A DNA stretch of 64,000 nucleotides, taken from contig JAIOJX010000004.1 of the NCBI GenBank assembly GCA_022376925.1, positions 5,456,001 through 5,520,000 of the forward strand, given 5' to 3'. The position numbers were made by a program, and so were the translations under genes. The notes beneath the pieces were generated by a model that had not been told where the DNA came from, ran no database searches, and worked only from the letters and a program-made list of their open reading frames with translations. Source of the stretch: Tragulus kanchil. Its lineage: Eukaryota > Chordata > Mammalia > Artiodactyla > Tragulidae. Shown here in pieces: positions 10,881 through 22,050 of the stretch (positions within the stretch are counted from its first letter, which is position 1; the number at the start of each line of letters is the position of its first letter).

Positions 10881-11735
10881 AAGAATGGATCTCTGATTTC
10901 AACCCCTCTTTTGCTTTCAGGGGCAGAGTCTCTTTTTTCCTAATGAAGTTGTACTTGGAACCACAGCCTATAAACAGGGCAGACCCGCAGTATTGAAGCG
11001 GAGCTGCCTCTAGGCTTACCCGTCACTCCCTTGGGGAGCACAGGTCTGAAAAACGGGCTGGGAGCCCCTCGGTATCTGACAGGCTGGGCTCTGCCAGCCT
11101 CACTTTCTGTGTTCTGCCTGCGTGTTCTGACACGTGTGGTGGATGTGCTTCATTCTCAGACTCTCTGACCCGTATCCGTGATGCTCCATGTGCAGTGACT
11201 CAGGCATTTGAGTTCTAGGAGTCTGTGACTGAGTAATTCTGTCTCTTCTGTGGGGAAGCAGATGTACTTAAAAGAATTCAAGGCAAAATCAAACTTCCAC
11301 TCAAGAAGTTCCTACCAGATTTGTTCAAAATGCCAGGCTTATTTCTGATGATGAATTTCCTCCCCATCACCCAAGCACAGATCAGAAAATGACATTCTCC
11401 CTCATAGCGAAACACCTTCCCTTTTCTTAGACATAACTAATCACCCCAGAGTACTTCTAGGAAACGCATCTGCTCTTTTACTCCCATTTCTTGAGTCAGG
11501 TAAATGGAGATTTGCCTGGCCTACTGCCTTTTTGGAATTCATCTGGGTCGCACATTTGCTGATGCCTGTTCAGTGGTCCCTGTAGTAAGCTGACCTGGCT
11601 CTCAGAAGACCTAGATCTAAAGTCACTTATTCCCTGGGCGTATTGCTCAAATGGGTTACCTAAGCCTTCTGGACCTCCTTCTTCAGCTCTAGATGATATG
11701 TGTGTCTTGGGGGAAGGAGCAAGAATGGATCTCTG

Positions 11736-11998
11736 GGGTTTCCCTGGTGGTCCAGTGGGTAAGGACACTGCCTTGCAGTGCAAGGGACGCCGGTTTGAGC
11801 CCTGGTCTGGAAAGATCCACGTGCTGCGGAGCGGCTGGACCGATGTGTCCAATGTCCGAGCCGGAGCTCTGGAGCGCATGCGCCCAGAGCCATTGCTCTG
11901 CAACGAGAAAGGCCACTGCGTTGGGAGGCCCACACAGGCCAAAGAACAAAGATGGAAATAAATGAAAGACTAATAGAAGTGGCCCAAAAAACCCACAA
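11736..11998 (+). mobile_element. CHR-type SINE (D4-B copy)
   Basis: Same element and same 15-bp target-site duplication (11721-11735, 11999-12013), repeated by D4. Confidence 0.9.
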
Positions 11999-12635
11999 AA
12001 GAATGGATCTCTGATTTCAACCCTCTTTGCTTTCAGGGGCAGAGTCTCTTTTTTCCTAATGAAGTTGTACTTGGAACCACAGCCTATAAACAGGGCAGAC
12101 CCGCAGTATTGAAGCGGAGCTGCCTCTAGGCTTACCCGTCACTCCCTTGGGGAGCACAGGTCTGAAAAACGGGCTGGGAGCCCTCGGTATCTGACAGGCT
12201 GGGCTCTGCCAGCCTCACTTTCTGTGTTCTGCCTGCGTGTTCTGACACGTGTGGTGGATGTGCTTCATTCTCAGACTCTCTGACCCGTATCCGTGATGCT
12301 CCATGTGCAGTGACTCAGGCATTTGAGTTCTAGGAGTCTGTGACTGAGTAATTCTGTCTCTTCTGTGGGGAAGCAGATGTACTTAAAAGAATTCAAGGCA
12401 AAATCAAACTTCCACTCAAGAAGTTCCTACCAGATTTGTTCAAAATGCCAGGCTTATTTCTGATGATGAATTTCCTCCCCATCACCCAAGCACAGATCAG
12501 AAAATGACATTCTCCCTCATAGCGAAACACCTTCCCTTTTCTTAGACATAACTAATCACCCCAGAGTACTTCTAGGAAACGCATCTGCTCTTTTACTCCC
12601 ATTTCTTGAGTCAGGTAAATGGAGATTTGCCTGGC

Positions 12636-13400
12636 ACACCAAGGGCGTCCAGAAGAGGGCAACTGAACTGAGAACAGAGAGCTGGATTTCCTGAACATGG
12701 GCATTCTGGATTGCCTAGGTTCAGGGAGAGACGATGAGGGAAGATATTTTTAAAAAATTTGGAGAGTCTTTCATGAAAGAAAGAGTCCCTGGATGCATTC
12801 CTCTGCATTGGTTGAGATCCAGACTCCGCCCCCGCCCCTCCGAGAATCTGAATGTGAATTGATCGTGGATTCGGGTGCCCTCAGCATTTAATTTCTGACC
12901 TCCCACTACCATTCTCCACCTCTGCCCCAGGCAGCCAGTGTTAGGGTTGGCTCCTGTGCCTCTCAAGGAAGGATCCTGAATATATTCTGTTCATGACAAA
13001 GGCTGGGAAGTAGGGGAGGGTGGAGCCAGGGAATGGGGATTAGGAGGGTTTGTGCCTTTGAGCCAGATTAAAACCCTAAGTAAAAGAATGTTGACATTCC
13101 AGGTACCTGCTCGTCAGGACGTCTTTAGCTACTGAAATAAATTTTCTACTTAGTCGTAAGGAGTCATTGAAGGTTTTACAGAAAAGGCAGGACCAGAGCA
13201 GAACTGCAAGCTAGGAAGAGTCGTCTAACATCAGATCAAAAGGGGAATTTTCCCAATCAAGAAAATACTTCCCGCTCTATGAAGTTATCATATGACATTT
13301 CTTGTATTTGAAATCTAAAAGGAAATGATACAGATGAACTTACTTACAAAACAAGAGGCTCTCAGAGAACACACTTCAGGCTGCTGAGGGCTGGGGGGAC
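12636..13400. other. No gene seen
   Basis: Unique non-coding DNA. No repeat family that I recognise and no open frame of note. Confidence 0.5.
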
Positions 13401-13404
13401 AAAT

Positions 13405-13662
13405 GAGGGCAAGGATATGGTTAGGGAGTTTGCGATGGACATCTACACACTGCTGTGTTTAAAATGGATAACCAACAAGGTCCTACTGTATGGCATGGGG
13501 AACTTGTTCATTGCTATGTGGCGGCCTGGGTGGGAGAGGAGTTTGCAGGTGAAGGATCCACGTATATGTATGTGTATGGCTGAGTCCCTTTGCTGTCACC
13601 TGAAACTATCACAACTTTGTTAATAGGTTATACCCCAATACAAAATAAAAAGGTACAAAAAA
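13405..13662 (+). mobile_element. L1 LINE 3' end
   Basis: 'ACAAGGTCCTACTGTATGGC', 'GAGTCCCTTTGCTGTCACCT', 'GAAACTATCACAACTTTGTT' and 'AATACAAAATAAAAAG' are the artiodactyl L1 3' untranslated end. Confidence 0.8.
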
Positions 13663-13869
13663 GATTCCCTCTTAGGGTGGACTGGGCTTGCACACCAGCT
13701 TTATTTATGTATGGCAACTGGAACTCAGGAAATGGTAGGGAGCCTCAATCTATTTCTAAGAGACTTGGGCAAACACTAGAGTCCTAGTTTATAGGCAACC
13801 ACTGTTGGGTCCTTACGTAACAGAACCAAGTCAAAGAGCTGGATACAGACTCTTGTCTAGTGACAAGGT

Positions 13870-14015
13870 CTAGTGACTTGAGCCCTGAATAGACCTGTGA
13901 CTTTGGGAAGGCCCCAGGACTTCTTCTAAGCCTCAATTTACCAGTCTGTAAAATGGCAATAATAATAGCTACTCCTACCTACTTCCCAGTAGGGTTGAAG
14001 AAAAGACAGATAATA
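13870..14015 (+). mobile_element. MIR SINE fossil
   Basis: 'CTGTGACTTTGGGAAGG' and 'CCTCAATTTACCAGTCTGTA' followed by AATAATAATAGCTACTC. Confidence 0.7.
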
Positions 14016-14359
14016 GGTGGAAAGCACAGGGAGGAAAGACACAGAGAAACACCGTATTAGGACCAATAATGACTTGCTAAATGGCAGCTGGAACCACCAG
14101 CAGACTGAGAAACCCAAGCCTGGAATTAAGGCAAAGAGAAATGACGGAAAAGGAAGTTCTCATCTAGGGAATGGGTGAAATAGAACAGGGACTTGGGGTC
14201 CCCTTCTCCATCAGTATTCTGATCATTATTATTGATGACAAAATTATACTATCTAATATCTGGATGGAAAGCTACACGTTTTCAAAACACATCTGCATGC
14301 ATTTTCTCACTTGGTCTTTGGGGAAGTGTATAGTATTGGGTAGAATTGATAGCAAGAAA

Positions 14360-14600
14360 GTGGTCTCTGAAGTCAGACCTGCTTTCAAATTCCAGCTCTA
14401 CAGTTCACTGACTGTCTGACCTTGGGCAGTTATTTAACCTCTCTGTTCCTGGAAAAAGGGAAATGAGAGTCTCACTGATCTCGTGGAGCTGTTGAGAAGG
14501 CTCGGTCAATACCTGGCAAATTCTCAGCAGAAGAGACACTCCGTGGGAGTTAGTTATTGTGTCAACCTCATCCTTATTACGACTCATACTATCACTATCA
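14360..14600 (+). mobile_element. MIR SINE fossil
   Basis: 'TTCCAGCTCTACAGTTCACT' and 'CTGACCTTGGGCAGTTATTT' are MIR core sequence. A second, reverse MIR-like piece follows to about 14700. Confidence 0.7.
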
Positions 14601-14933
14601 TTTTATAAATGAGAAATGGAGGCTCAGATAATTGGAGGTCTCTGCCTGGTTCACCCATCTAGTAGGTGGTGGATTCAAGCACTGCCCAGAACAGATACCC
14701 ATATTCCAAAAAGAGACTGAGAGGGGCCTGGAGCTGACTCTCTGGAGCAGCATTCTCCAAAAGAATTTTCCAGAGTGATGGAAATGTTCTGTGTCTGTGC
14801 TGCCCAGCGTGGGAGCCACTAGCCCATATATTCACCTGTATGCCAATGCTGTCATTACATATAATTTCTGATATTTTTTCATGGAGGCCCACAGAGGCAA
14901 GAGGGACTAGGGACCTCAAAAGTCATAAGGTGG

Positions 14934-15153
14934 GACTTCCCTGGTGGTCCAGAGGTTGGATGTCTGCCTGCCAGGCAGGGGATGTGGATTCAATCCCCAG
15001 TCCGGGATGATACCACATGCAGCGGAGCAATGAAACCCAGACTCCTAGAGCCTGTGCTCTGCAGTGAATAGTAACCCCTGTTCCCTACAACTAGAGAAAG
15101 CCTGTGCACAGCAGCAAAGACCTAGAGCAGCCATAAATAAATAAATTTTTTTT
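14934..15153 (+). mobile_element. CHR-type tRNA-Glu SINE (D5-A)
   Basis: 'GACTTCCCTGGTGGTCCAGA' to 'CTAGAGCAGCCATAAATAAA'. Second copy 16021-16238. Confidence 0.85.
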
Positions 15154-15427
15154 AAAATAGTTATAAGATGATCCTGGAGAGAAGGAAACAAACAGCTTCC
15201 AGGCAACTGGATTTTAAGGAAGAAAAGGGACGAAATGTGGGGTGATGAGAAAGGGTTTTGTTATTGGACCCCTTCTGCCAGAATCATTCATTTATATATT
15301 CATTCAGTACTTATTTATTGAGGGCCTACCCTATGAAGGCATTTTAGAGCGAAGAACAGGATGGATGAAGACCTTGCTTTTGTGGGAATTGGATTCTAGT
15401 GGCAGAGAGAGAGTGAGAGGTTAAGAG

Positions 15428-15543
15428 AGAGCCTAGTAGTTAAGACTCAGCACTTCCAATACAAGGAGTGTCAGTTCAGTCTCTGATAGGGGAGCTAAGA
15501 TCCCACACACTGCAAAATGTGGCCTAAATAAATAGATAAAAAT
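15428..15543 (+). mobile_element. CHR-type SINE, short
   Basis: 'AGCCTAGTAGTTAAGACTCA ... GGGGAGCTAAGATCCCACAC' with AAATAAATAGAT tail. Second copy 16511-16627. Confidence 0.7.
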
Positions 15544-15550
15544 ACTTTAT

Positions 15551-15653
15551 AAGGGACTTTGCTGGCGGTCCAGTGGTTAGGACTCCATGCTTCCACTGCA
15601 TGGGTTTGATCCTTGGTTGGGGAACTGAGATCTCACAAGCCAGCAGTGTGATA

Positions 15654-15690
<37 letters not shown>
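15551..15690 (+). mobile_element. CHR-type SINE ending in a (CA)16 microsatellite
   Basis: 'GGGACTTTGCTGGCGGTCCA ... GGTTGGGGAACTGAGATCTC' runs straight into (CA)16 at 15658-15689. The D5-B copy (16635-16771) has (CA)15. Confidence 0.8.
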
Positions 15691-15692
<2 letters not shown>

Positions 15693-16020
15693 TGTATCAG
15701 GTAATGAAAAGTGATATGAAGGAAAATCATGCAAGATGAGGTTGGAGTGATGGAGGGGGTGCTGTCTCTGAAAGAGTGGTCAGGGAAGTCCTGCATGACA
15801 AGGTGACATTTGAGCAGAGGGAGAGCCACGGAACCATTTGGAGAAAGAGTTCCAGGCAGACGAAACAGGCAGTGCAAAGGCCCTGGAGCAGAAACAAGGG
15901 GACTGTAGACCGACTAGAGGGAGAAAGGAGAGAGGGATTCCTGCAAGACCAGGGAGGTGGCCCGGAGCATTTCAGGCCAAAGGAAAGACCTGTAGTGAGG
16001 TGGGACCCATCATAAGGTGG

Positions 16021-16238
16021 GACTTCCTGGTGGTCCAGAGGTTGGATGTCTGCCTGCCAGGCAGGGATGTGGATTCAATCCCCAGTCCGGGATGATACCA
16101 CATGCAGCGGAGCAATGAAACCCAGACTCCTAGAGCCTGTGCTCTGCAGTGAATAGTAACCCTGTTCCCTACAACTAGAGAAAGCCTGTGCACAGCAGCA
16201 AAGACCTAGAGCAGCCATAAATAAATAAATTTTTTTTA
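16021..16238 (+). mobile_element. CHR-type tRNA-Glu SINE (D5-B)
   Basis: Second copy of 14934-15153. It carries the three single-base deletions near the start of copy B. Confidence 0.85.
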
Positions 16239-16737
16239 AAATAGTTATAAGATGATCCTGGAGAGAAGGAAACAAACAGCTTCCAGGCAACTGGATTTTA
16301 AGGAAGAAAAGGGACGAAATGTGGGGTGATGAGAAAGGGTTTTGTTATTGGACCCCTTCTGCCAGAATCATTCATTTATATATTCATTCAGTACTTATTT
16401 ATTGAGGGCCTACCCTATGAAGGCATTTTAGAGCGAAGAACAGGATGGATGAAGACCTTGCTTTTGTGGGAATTGGATTCTAGTGGCAGAGAGAGAGTGA
16501 GAGGTTAAGAGAGAGCCTAGTAGTTAAGACTCAGCACTTCCAATACAAGGAGTGTCAGTTCAGTCTCTGATAGGGGAGCTAAGATCCCACACACTGCAAA
16601 ATGTGGCCTAAATAAATAGATAAAAATACTTTATAAGGGACTTTGCTGGCGGTCCAGTGGTTAGGACTCCATGCTTCCACTGCATGGGTTTGATCCTTGG
16701 TTGGGGAACTGAGATCTCACAAGCCAGCAGTGTGATA

Positions 16738-16774
<37 letters not shown>

Positions 16775-17093
16775 TGTATCAGGTAATGAAAAGTGATATG
16801 AAGGAAAATCATGCAAGATGAGGTTGGAGTGATGGAGGGGGTGCTGTCTCTGAAAGAGTGGTCAGGGAAGTCCTGCATGACAAGGTGACATTTGAGCAGA
16901 GGGAGAGCCACGGAACCATTTGGAGAAAGAGTTCCAGGCAGACGAAACAGGCAGTGCAAAGGCCCTGGAGCAGAAACAAGGGGACTGTAGACCGACTAGA
17001 GGGAGAAAGGAGAGAGGGATTCCTGCAAGACCAGGGAGGTGGCCCGGAGCATTTCAGGCCAAAGGAAAGACCTGTAGTGAGGTGGGACCCATC

Positions 17094-17579
17094 GCAGGAT
17101 TCACATGGTGGTCAATGAGAAGCCGTAGGAGAGGAACGTGCTGCTGGACATAAAACCTTAGAGCTCTTCAAAACCATCCCATGTGGCCAATGGGTAGCAC
17201 ACAGGCTATCCAGCTTTAGTTAGTTTTATTGGGCCATGGTATATTGTTTTGTTGTCGGATGGCTTTTTACTTCGTTAGTTGTTAACATATAAACACTGGA
17301 AAGTTTCACACAAAAACCTAGACGCCAGCTTCTGTTTAACAAAGAGGAGGGCGCTGTCTTTGTAGGCCCACGGCCTGGCTGGCTGGGGCCAAGCGGCGGC
17401 TGCCACCTTTAGAGGCGGCCTGTGGTCTCCAAGCCCCTTGCCAAGCTCTCCCAGCTGCAGAGGCTGAATCTGCCCTTGATCTCCAAGGTAGTTTTCTGCT
17501 AGAAGAAACACATCTCTGTACCCACTTCTTTTTCCGAATTGTAAGGCAAACAGACCCCGGGATGGCTCCTGTCACACAC
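17094..17579. other. No gene seen
   Basis: Unique DNA, GC-rich from about 17350 to 17470. No repeat recognised and no convincing open frame. Confidence 0.5.
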
Positions 17580-20019
17580 TGGGCCTGCTTGACCCCCGTA
17601 GCTCCCATGACACTCACAGAACCCCACAACAAGCAAGCTCTCTCTTGCTCTTGGGGCTGCCTACGTGGATGCATAAGCTTTGCCTTTGGAGACGAAAACT
17701 CCCTAAACCAGAGGACATCCCAGGATCAGAGAGTGTGAGAGGGAGAATCCTGCCCCACCTCTTCTGGGGCTCTCTGTCCAGAGGGGTTTATAAGATCAAA
17801 ACCATCTCCAATTCAGCAGGACAGTATCCAATAGATGCTGTGAAAACAAAGCAAGAGGAACAGAACAGACCCCTAAAGTCTGCATTTGTACCTTGGGATC
17901 TGTCAGGGCCAAGTGTGAGCTCAGCCCCGTGGGAAGGCCAGAGGGAACCCTGGAGTCTCTCCTTCTGGTGGGGCCGCTTCCGGTCAGGCAGGGACCCGGA
18001 GGCCCCCTGTGTGGGAGGAGGCTGTCCTGAAGGTTGGGATTTGGGGTGGCTCTCTGCGAGGCTGCAAAGTGGTGTCCTGAAGTCAGGGAGAGACCCCCAG
18101 AGGACTCGAAAGCTCACTTCAAAGGGTAGAACAGGTTGTAGAGGCCAGAACATCCCTGCTGCATGGGCTTCTTCTGCGGAAGGGTGGGCTGGTCCTTACA
18201 ACTGTGAGTGCTGCAACTCTTGGGTCCAGGGAAATCCTTTGCTTTTCCAAAAGTGATGGATGAATTTTCAGGCACATAGACATCAAGTTCTAACAGGAGG
18301 GACTTTGGATCATTAAGTAAACCTTTGAGCCTCTATTTTCCTCATCTTTTTGATTCTAATTTAATTTCTATTTTTTTAAACACCAAAAATATTTTGCATT
18401 GGGGTATAACTGACTAACAATGTTGTCAGGGGAACAGCAGAGGGACTCAGCCATGCATAGACGCACTTTCCTCATCCTTAAAGAAGAGCTACTAACTGAA
18501 CGCACCTCAGATAGTTGTCTGGAAGATGTGACTGGATGCTTTCGTATCAAACAGTTAACACAGTGCAAGGCACCTAGCAGCGCTGATTAAGTACTAGCTG
18601 TTGTTATTTTAAAGCTATCATTATCATTATGGAGACTGGACTGAGACCCGCCTGCTGCCCTCAGCCTATCCCCAGTGGTTCCCTCCTCCTCAGGCACCTC
18701 TGTGAGATTCTTAAGCCCTGTGAGGGCACAGTGTGAGAACTGCTAGAAGTCTAATCTCCATGCCTAGAGATGGGAGAACTGCTGGAAAAGGCACATGGGC
18801 CTGCTTGACCCCGTAGCTCCCATGACACTCACAGAACCCCACAACAAGCAAGCTCTCTCTTGCTCTTGGGGCTGCCTACGTGGATGCATAAGCTTTGCCT
18901 TTGGAGACGAAAACTCCCTAAACCAGAGGACATCCCAGGATCAGAGAGTGTGAGAGGGAGAATCCTGCCCCACCTCTTCTGGGGCTCTCTGTCCAGAGGG
19001 GTTTATAAGATCAAAACCATCTCCAATTCAGCAGGACAGTATCCAATAGATGCTGTGAAAACAAAGCAAGAGGAACAGAACAGACCCCTAAAGTCTGCAT
19101 TTGTACCTTGGGATCTGTCAGGGCCAAGTGTGAGCTCAGCCCCGTGGGAAGGCCAGAGGGAACCCTGGAGTCTCTCCTTCTGGTGGGGCCGCTTCCGGTC
19201 AGGCAGGGACCCGGAGGCCCCCTGTGTGGGAGGAGGCTGTCCTGAAGGTTGGGATTTGGGGGTGGCTCTCTGCGAGGCTGCAAAGTGGTGTCCTGAAGTC
19301 AGGAGAGAGACCCCCCCAGAGGACTCGAAAGCTCACTTCAAAGGGTAGAACAGGTTGTAGAGGCCAGAACATCCCTGCTGCATGGGCTTCTTCTGCGGAA
19401 GGGTGGGCTGGTCCTTACAACTGTGAGTGCTGCAACTCTTGGGTCCAGGGAAATCCTTTGCTTTTCCAAAAGTGATGGATGAATTTTCAGGCACATAGAC
19501 ATCAAGTTCTAACAGGAGGGACTTTGGATCATTAAGTAAACCTTTGAGCCTCTATTTTCCTCATCTTTTTGATTCTAATTTAATTTCTATTTTTTTAAAC
19601 ACCAAAAATATTTTGCATTGGGGTATAACTGACTAACAATGTTGTCAGGGGAACAGCAGAGGGACTCAGCCATGCATAGACGCACTTTCCTCATCCTTAA
19701 AGAAGAGCTACTAACTGAACGCACCTCAGATAGTTGTCTGGAAGATGTGACTGGATGCTTTCGTATCAAACAGTTAACACAGTGCAAGGCACCTAGCAGC
19801 GCTGATTAAGTACTAGCTGTTGTTATTTTAAAGCTATCATTATCATTATGGAGACTGGACTGAGACCCGCCTGCTGCCCTCAGCCTATCCCCAGTGGTTC
19901 CCTCCTCCTCAGGCACCTCTGTGAGATTCTTAAGCCCTGTGAGGGCACAGTGTGAGAACTGCTAGAAGTCTAATCTCCATGCCGTAGAGATGGGAGAACT
20001 CTGCCTGGAAAAGGCACAT
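17580..20019 (+). repeat. Direct duplication D6: copy A 17580-18796, copy B 18796-20019
   Basis: The longest unit; offset is 1,216 bp at the left and 1,223 at the right. Copy B lacks one C about 13 bp after its start. Copy A loses about five bases in its last 40 bp (GCCTAG against GCCGTAG; AACTGCTGG against AACTCTGCCTGG). Confidence 0.96.
18349..18466 (-). mobile_element. L1 3'-end fragment inserted in a MIR
   Basis: 'AATATTTTGCATTGGGGTAT' to 'AGAGGGACTCAGCCATGCAT' is reverse L1 3' sequence. It splits a MIR (about 18300-18348 and 18467-18625). TTTCCTCATC is repeated on both sides as a target-site duplication. Second copy 19568-19685. Confidence 0.7.
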
Positions 20020-20239
20020 CCATGGTTCGGTGTGCTAAGTCACACAGCACTTTGATGGTGCACCTGGAGCCAGAGCCCAGTCTCCCCGTCCTGGGCACTT
20101 TGCACTGACCAAGTTGCTCCCCCTAACCCAGCTCATCTCCAACCTGGGGATCCTCAGGAACCCACAAAGCCAGGGTCTTCCCAGTCAAGAGAATGCAGGG
20201 GAAGGAGCTAGGCTTCGGGGTCAGAACTGCCCCCCATCC

Positions 20240-20402
20240 TGCCTCTACTTTCTTTTCTTTTAATTTAAAAAACTTTTTAAAAAATCCTATTTTGAGCTGC
20301 ACTACAGAGCACACAGAATCTTAGTGTCCTGACCAGGAATCAGACCCTCACCTGCTACAGTGGAAGCAGCGAGTCTTTAACCACCGAAATGCCAGGGAAG
20401 TC
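20240..20402 (-). mobile_element. CHR-type SINE
   Basis: Reverse element: T- and A-rich start, 'CTGACCAGGAATCAGACCCT' and 'AAATGCCAGGGAAGTCCC' end. Confidence 0.75.
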
Positions 20403-20419
20403 CCTCCTGCCTCTGCTTT

Positions 20420-20548
20420 CGTCTGGAGGCCTGGCTTCCTCTATCTGAACCTTGGTTTCCCCATTTGTGAAATGGGGCTAGCAATGGTTACCTCCTTGGA
20501 GGATTTAATGTGACTATGCATGCAACGCATTTAGCACATAGAAAGAAA
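20420..20548 (+). mobile_element. MIR SINE fossil
   Basis: 'CCTTGGTTTCCCCATTTGTG' with a following AATGGGGCTAGCAATGG. Confidence 0.7.
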
Positions 20549-20691
20549 TTACTGTTATTCATTATTATTACCACAGCTGTTGGAAGAATTATAGTTATGT
20601 TATTATTGTTACCATCGGTGTTCAGATATATGTGTGGAATGTTCTCTGTATGCGTAGATACCCACCTATGCCCCCGTTCCAGGAGTACTAT

Positions 20692-20731
<40 letters not shown>

Positions 20732-20744
20732 CACACGCACACCT
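20692..20744 (+). repeat. (CA)n microsatellite with interruptions
   Basis: CA run broken by TACACGCACACGC near its right end. Likely polymorphic. Confidence 0.9.
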
Positions 20745-20749
20745 GTGGG

Positions 20750-21093
20750 TCTCTGAGACATCCCCCGTCACCTTGAAACAATTTGTAGCAAAGCTTACAC
20801 AACAGCTTGAGCAGCATTCATATAATAGTCATTTCTGTTCCTGTCACTCTTCTCCCCACAGTGGGTACCAAGGGGCCACAGCTGTGATCTCATTTGGAGT
20901 TTGAGGCAGGAGAGGGCTGGGTAGACAGAAGATGGGCCGTAGAAACACAAGGCAGAGAATGTTGTAGACACCTCCCAACCTTCCTGATCTTTTCAATTTC
21001 TGCCTCTGATGTGTTGGGGTGACTTTCTGGGCCCCATCTCATGGGGTTTGTCACATGAAGCCATCCAGCATGGTTCCCCCTTCTATCCAAGAT
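20750..21093. other. No gene seen
   Basis: Unique DNA before D7; no recognised element. Confidence 0.45.
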
Positions 21094-21205
21094 CTACAGA
21101 CTGCCTTCCCCTGAGTTAGCGGGCCTCATGATCACCAGTGGAGTGAGCATTGGTCCTCACGCTGCCTCTATAAATCTGCTGGGACCAAAGCTTTTCTCTC
21201 TCTCT

Positions 21206-21809
21206 ATTTTTTTAAGTTATTTATTTAGTTCTGGTGATCGTGGGTCTTCGTTGCTGTCTGGGCTTTCTCTAGTTGTGTGGGCAGGGGTTGCTCTCTAGTT
21301 GTGTTGCACAGGCTTCTCATTGTTCCTCCTGGTTGCAGAGCATGGATTCCAGGCCTGCAGGCTTCAGCAGTTATGGCTCAGTGGCTTAGCTGCTCCACAG
21401 CACGTGGGATCTTCCAGGACCAGAGATTTAACCCGTGTCCCCTGCATTGGTAGGCTGATTCTTTTTTGAGGGGTTGGGGGTGGGTTGGGGAAAGAGGAGG
21501 GCAGGTGGGCCACTTCTATTGGTCTTTCATTTGTCCATTTTTCATCCATCTTTGTTCTCTGGCCCGTGTGGGCCTCCCATTGCAGTGGCCTCTGTTGTCA
21601 CAGAGCACCGGCTCTGGGTGCATGCGCTCCAGACCTCTGGCTTGGTAACTGGGCACATCGGTCCAGCCTCTCTGTGGCACATGGGATCTTCCCAGGCCAG
21701 GGATCTAACCAGCGCCCCTTGCACTGCAAGGCGGTGTCCTTACCCACTGGACCACCAGGGAAGCCCGGCAGGCTGATTCTTAATCACTGGTGCCCACTAG
21801 GGAAGTCCC
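21206..21809 (-). mobile_element. CHR-1-type SINE carrying a second SINE
   Basis: Outer reverse element: 'GTCTTCGTTGCTGTCTGGGC', 'CACAGCACGTGGGATCTTCC', then after the insert 'CCACTAGGGAAGTCCC'. A second SINE sits inside it. Second copy 22315-22921. Confidence 0.8.
21464..21770 (-). mobile_element. CHR-type SINE nested in the CHR-1 element
   Basis: Reverse element from 'CCACTTCTATTGGTCTTTCA' to 'CTGGACCACCAGGGAAGCCC', flanked by the 11-bp target-site duplication GGCTGATTCTT (21453-21463, 21771-21781). Second copy 22573-22882. Confidence 0.85.
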
Positions 21810-21904
21810 GTAGCTTCTCTTTGTTCCTTATACATGAGACCCCCAGCCACCTGTGGCCACTGCCTGCTAGGTCTGCAGTGAGGAGGCTCCTGTCAGGGCC
21901 ACGG

Positions 21905-22050
21905 TACGTGGAGGTCACCTGCTCAGGCTCTGGAGTCAGGCAGCCTGCATTTGAGTCCTGCTCAGGCTACTGCTGGCCGTGTGGCCTTGGGCAAATCGCT
22001 GACCGTGACCGAGTCTCAGGCTCCTCAGCTATAAGCTGGGGAAGGTCATC
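21905..22050 (+). mobile_element. MIR SINE fossil
   Basis: 'GGAGTCAGGCAGCCTGCATT', 'GTGGCCTTGGGCAAATCGCT'. Second copy 23017-23162. Confidence 0.7.

Larger units (their letters stand above)
10420..12635 (+). repeat. Direct duplication D4: copy A 10420-11520, filler 11521-11537, copy B 11538-12635
   Basis: Offset is 1,118 bp at the left and 1,115 at the right. Seventeen bases between the copies match neither flank well; they may be a garbled version of the sequence just before 10420. Copy A lies partly inside D3 copy B, so about 250 bp (9317-9565, 10420-10668, 11538-11786) occur three times. Confidence 0.95.
15270..16005 (-). mobile_element. L2 LINE 3' part, interrupted by two SINEs
   Basis: Reverse L2: 'ATTCATTCAGTACTTATTTA' at the 3' tip, then 'GGTCAGGGAAGTCCTGCATG', 'GGTGACATTTGAGCAGAGGG' and 'CAGTGCAAAGGCCCTGGAGC'. 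Two CHR-type SINEs split it at about 15424-15690. Second copy 16354-17088. Confidence 0.75.
14923..17093 (+). repeat. Direct duplication D5: copy A 14923-16011, copy B 16010-17093
   Basis: Offset is 1,087 bp at the left. It falls to 1,084 because copy B lacks three single bases, all within its first 160 bp and all in C or G runs. It falls to 1,082 after the (CA)n tract. The unit contains three SINEs and an L2. Confidence 0.96.

Noticed and set aside
17645..19348. 203-codon frame at 17645-18256
   Set aside because: The second copy is broken by an indel and no protein family is recognisable; it looks like chance in GC-rich DNA.
20692..20744. CRISPR-like or coding His/Thr-rich repeat
   Set aside because: Plain (CA)n microsatellite; the host is a mammal.
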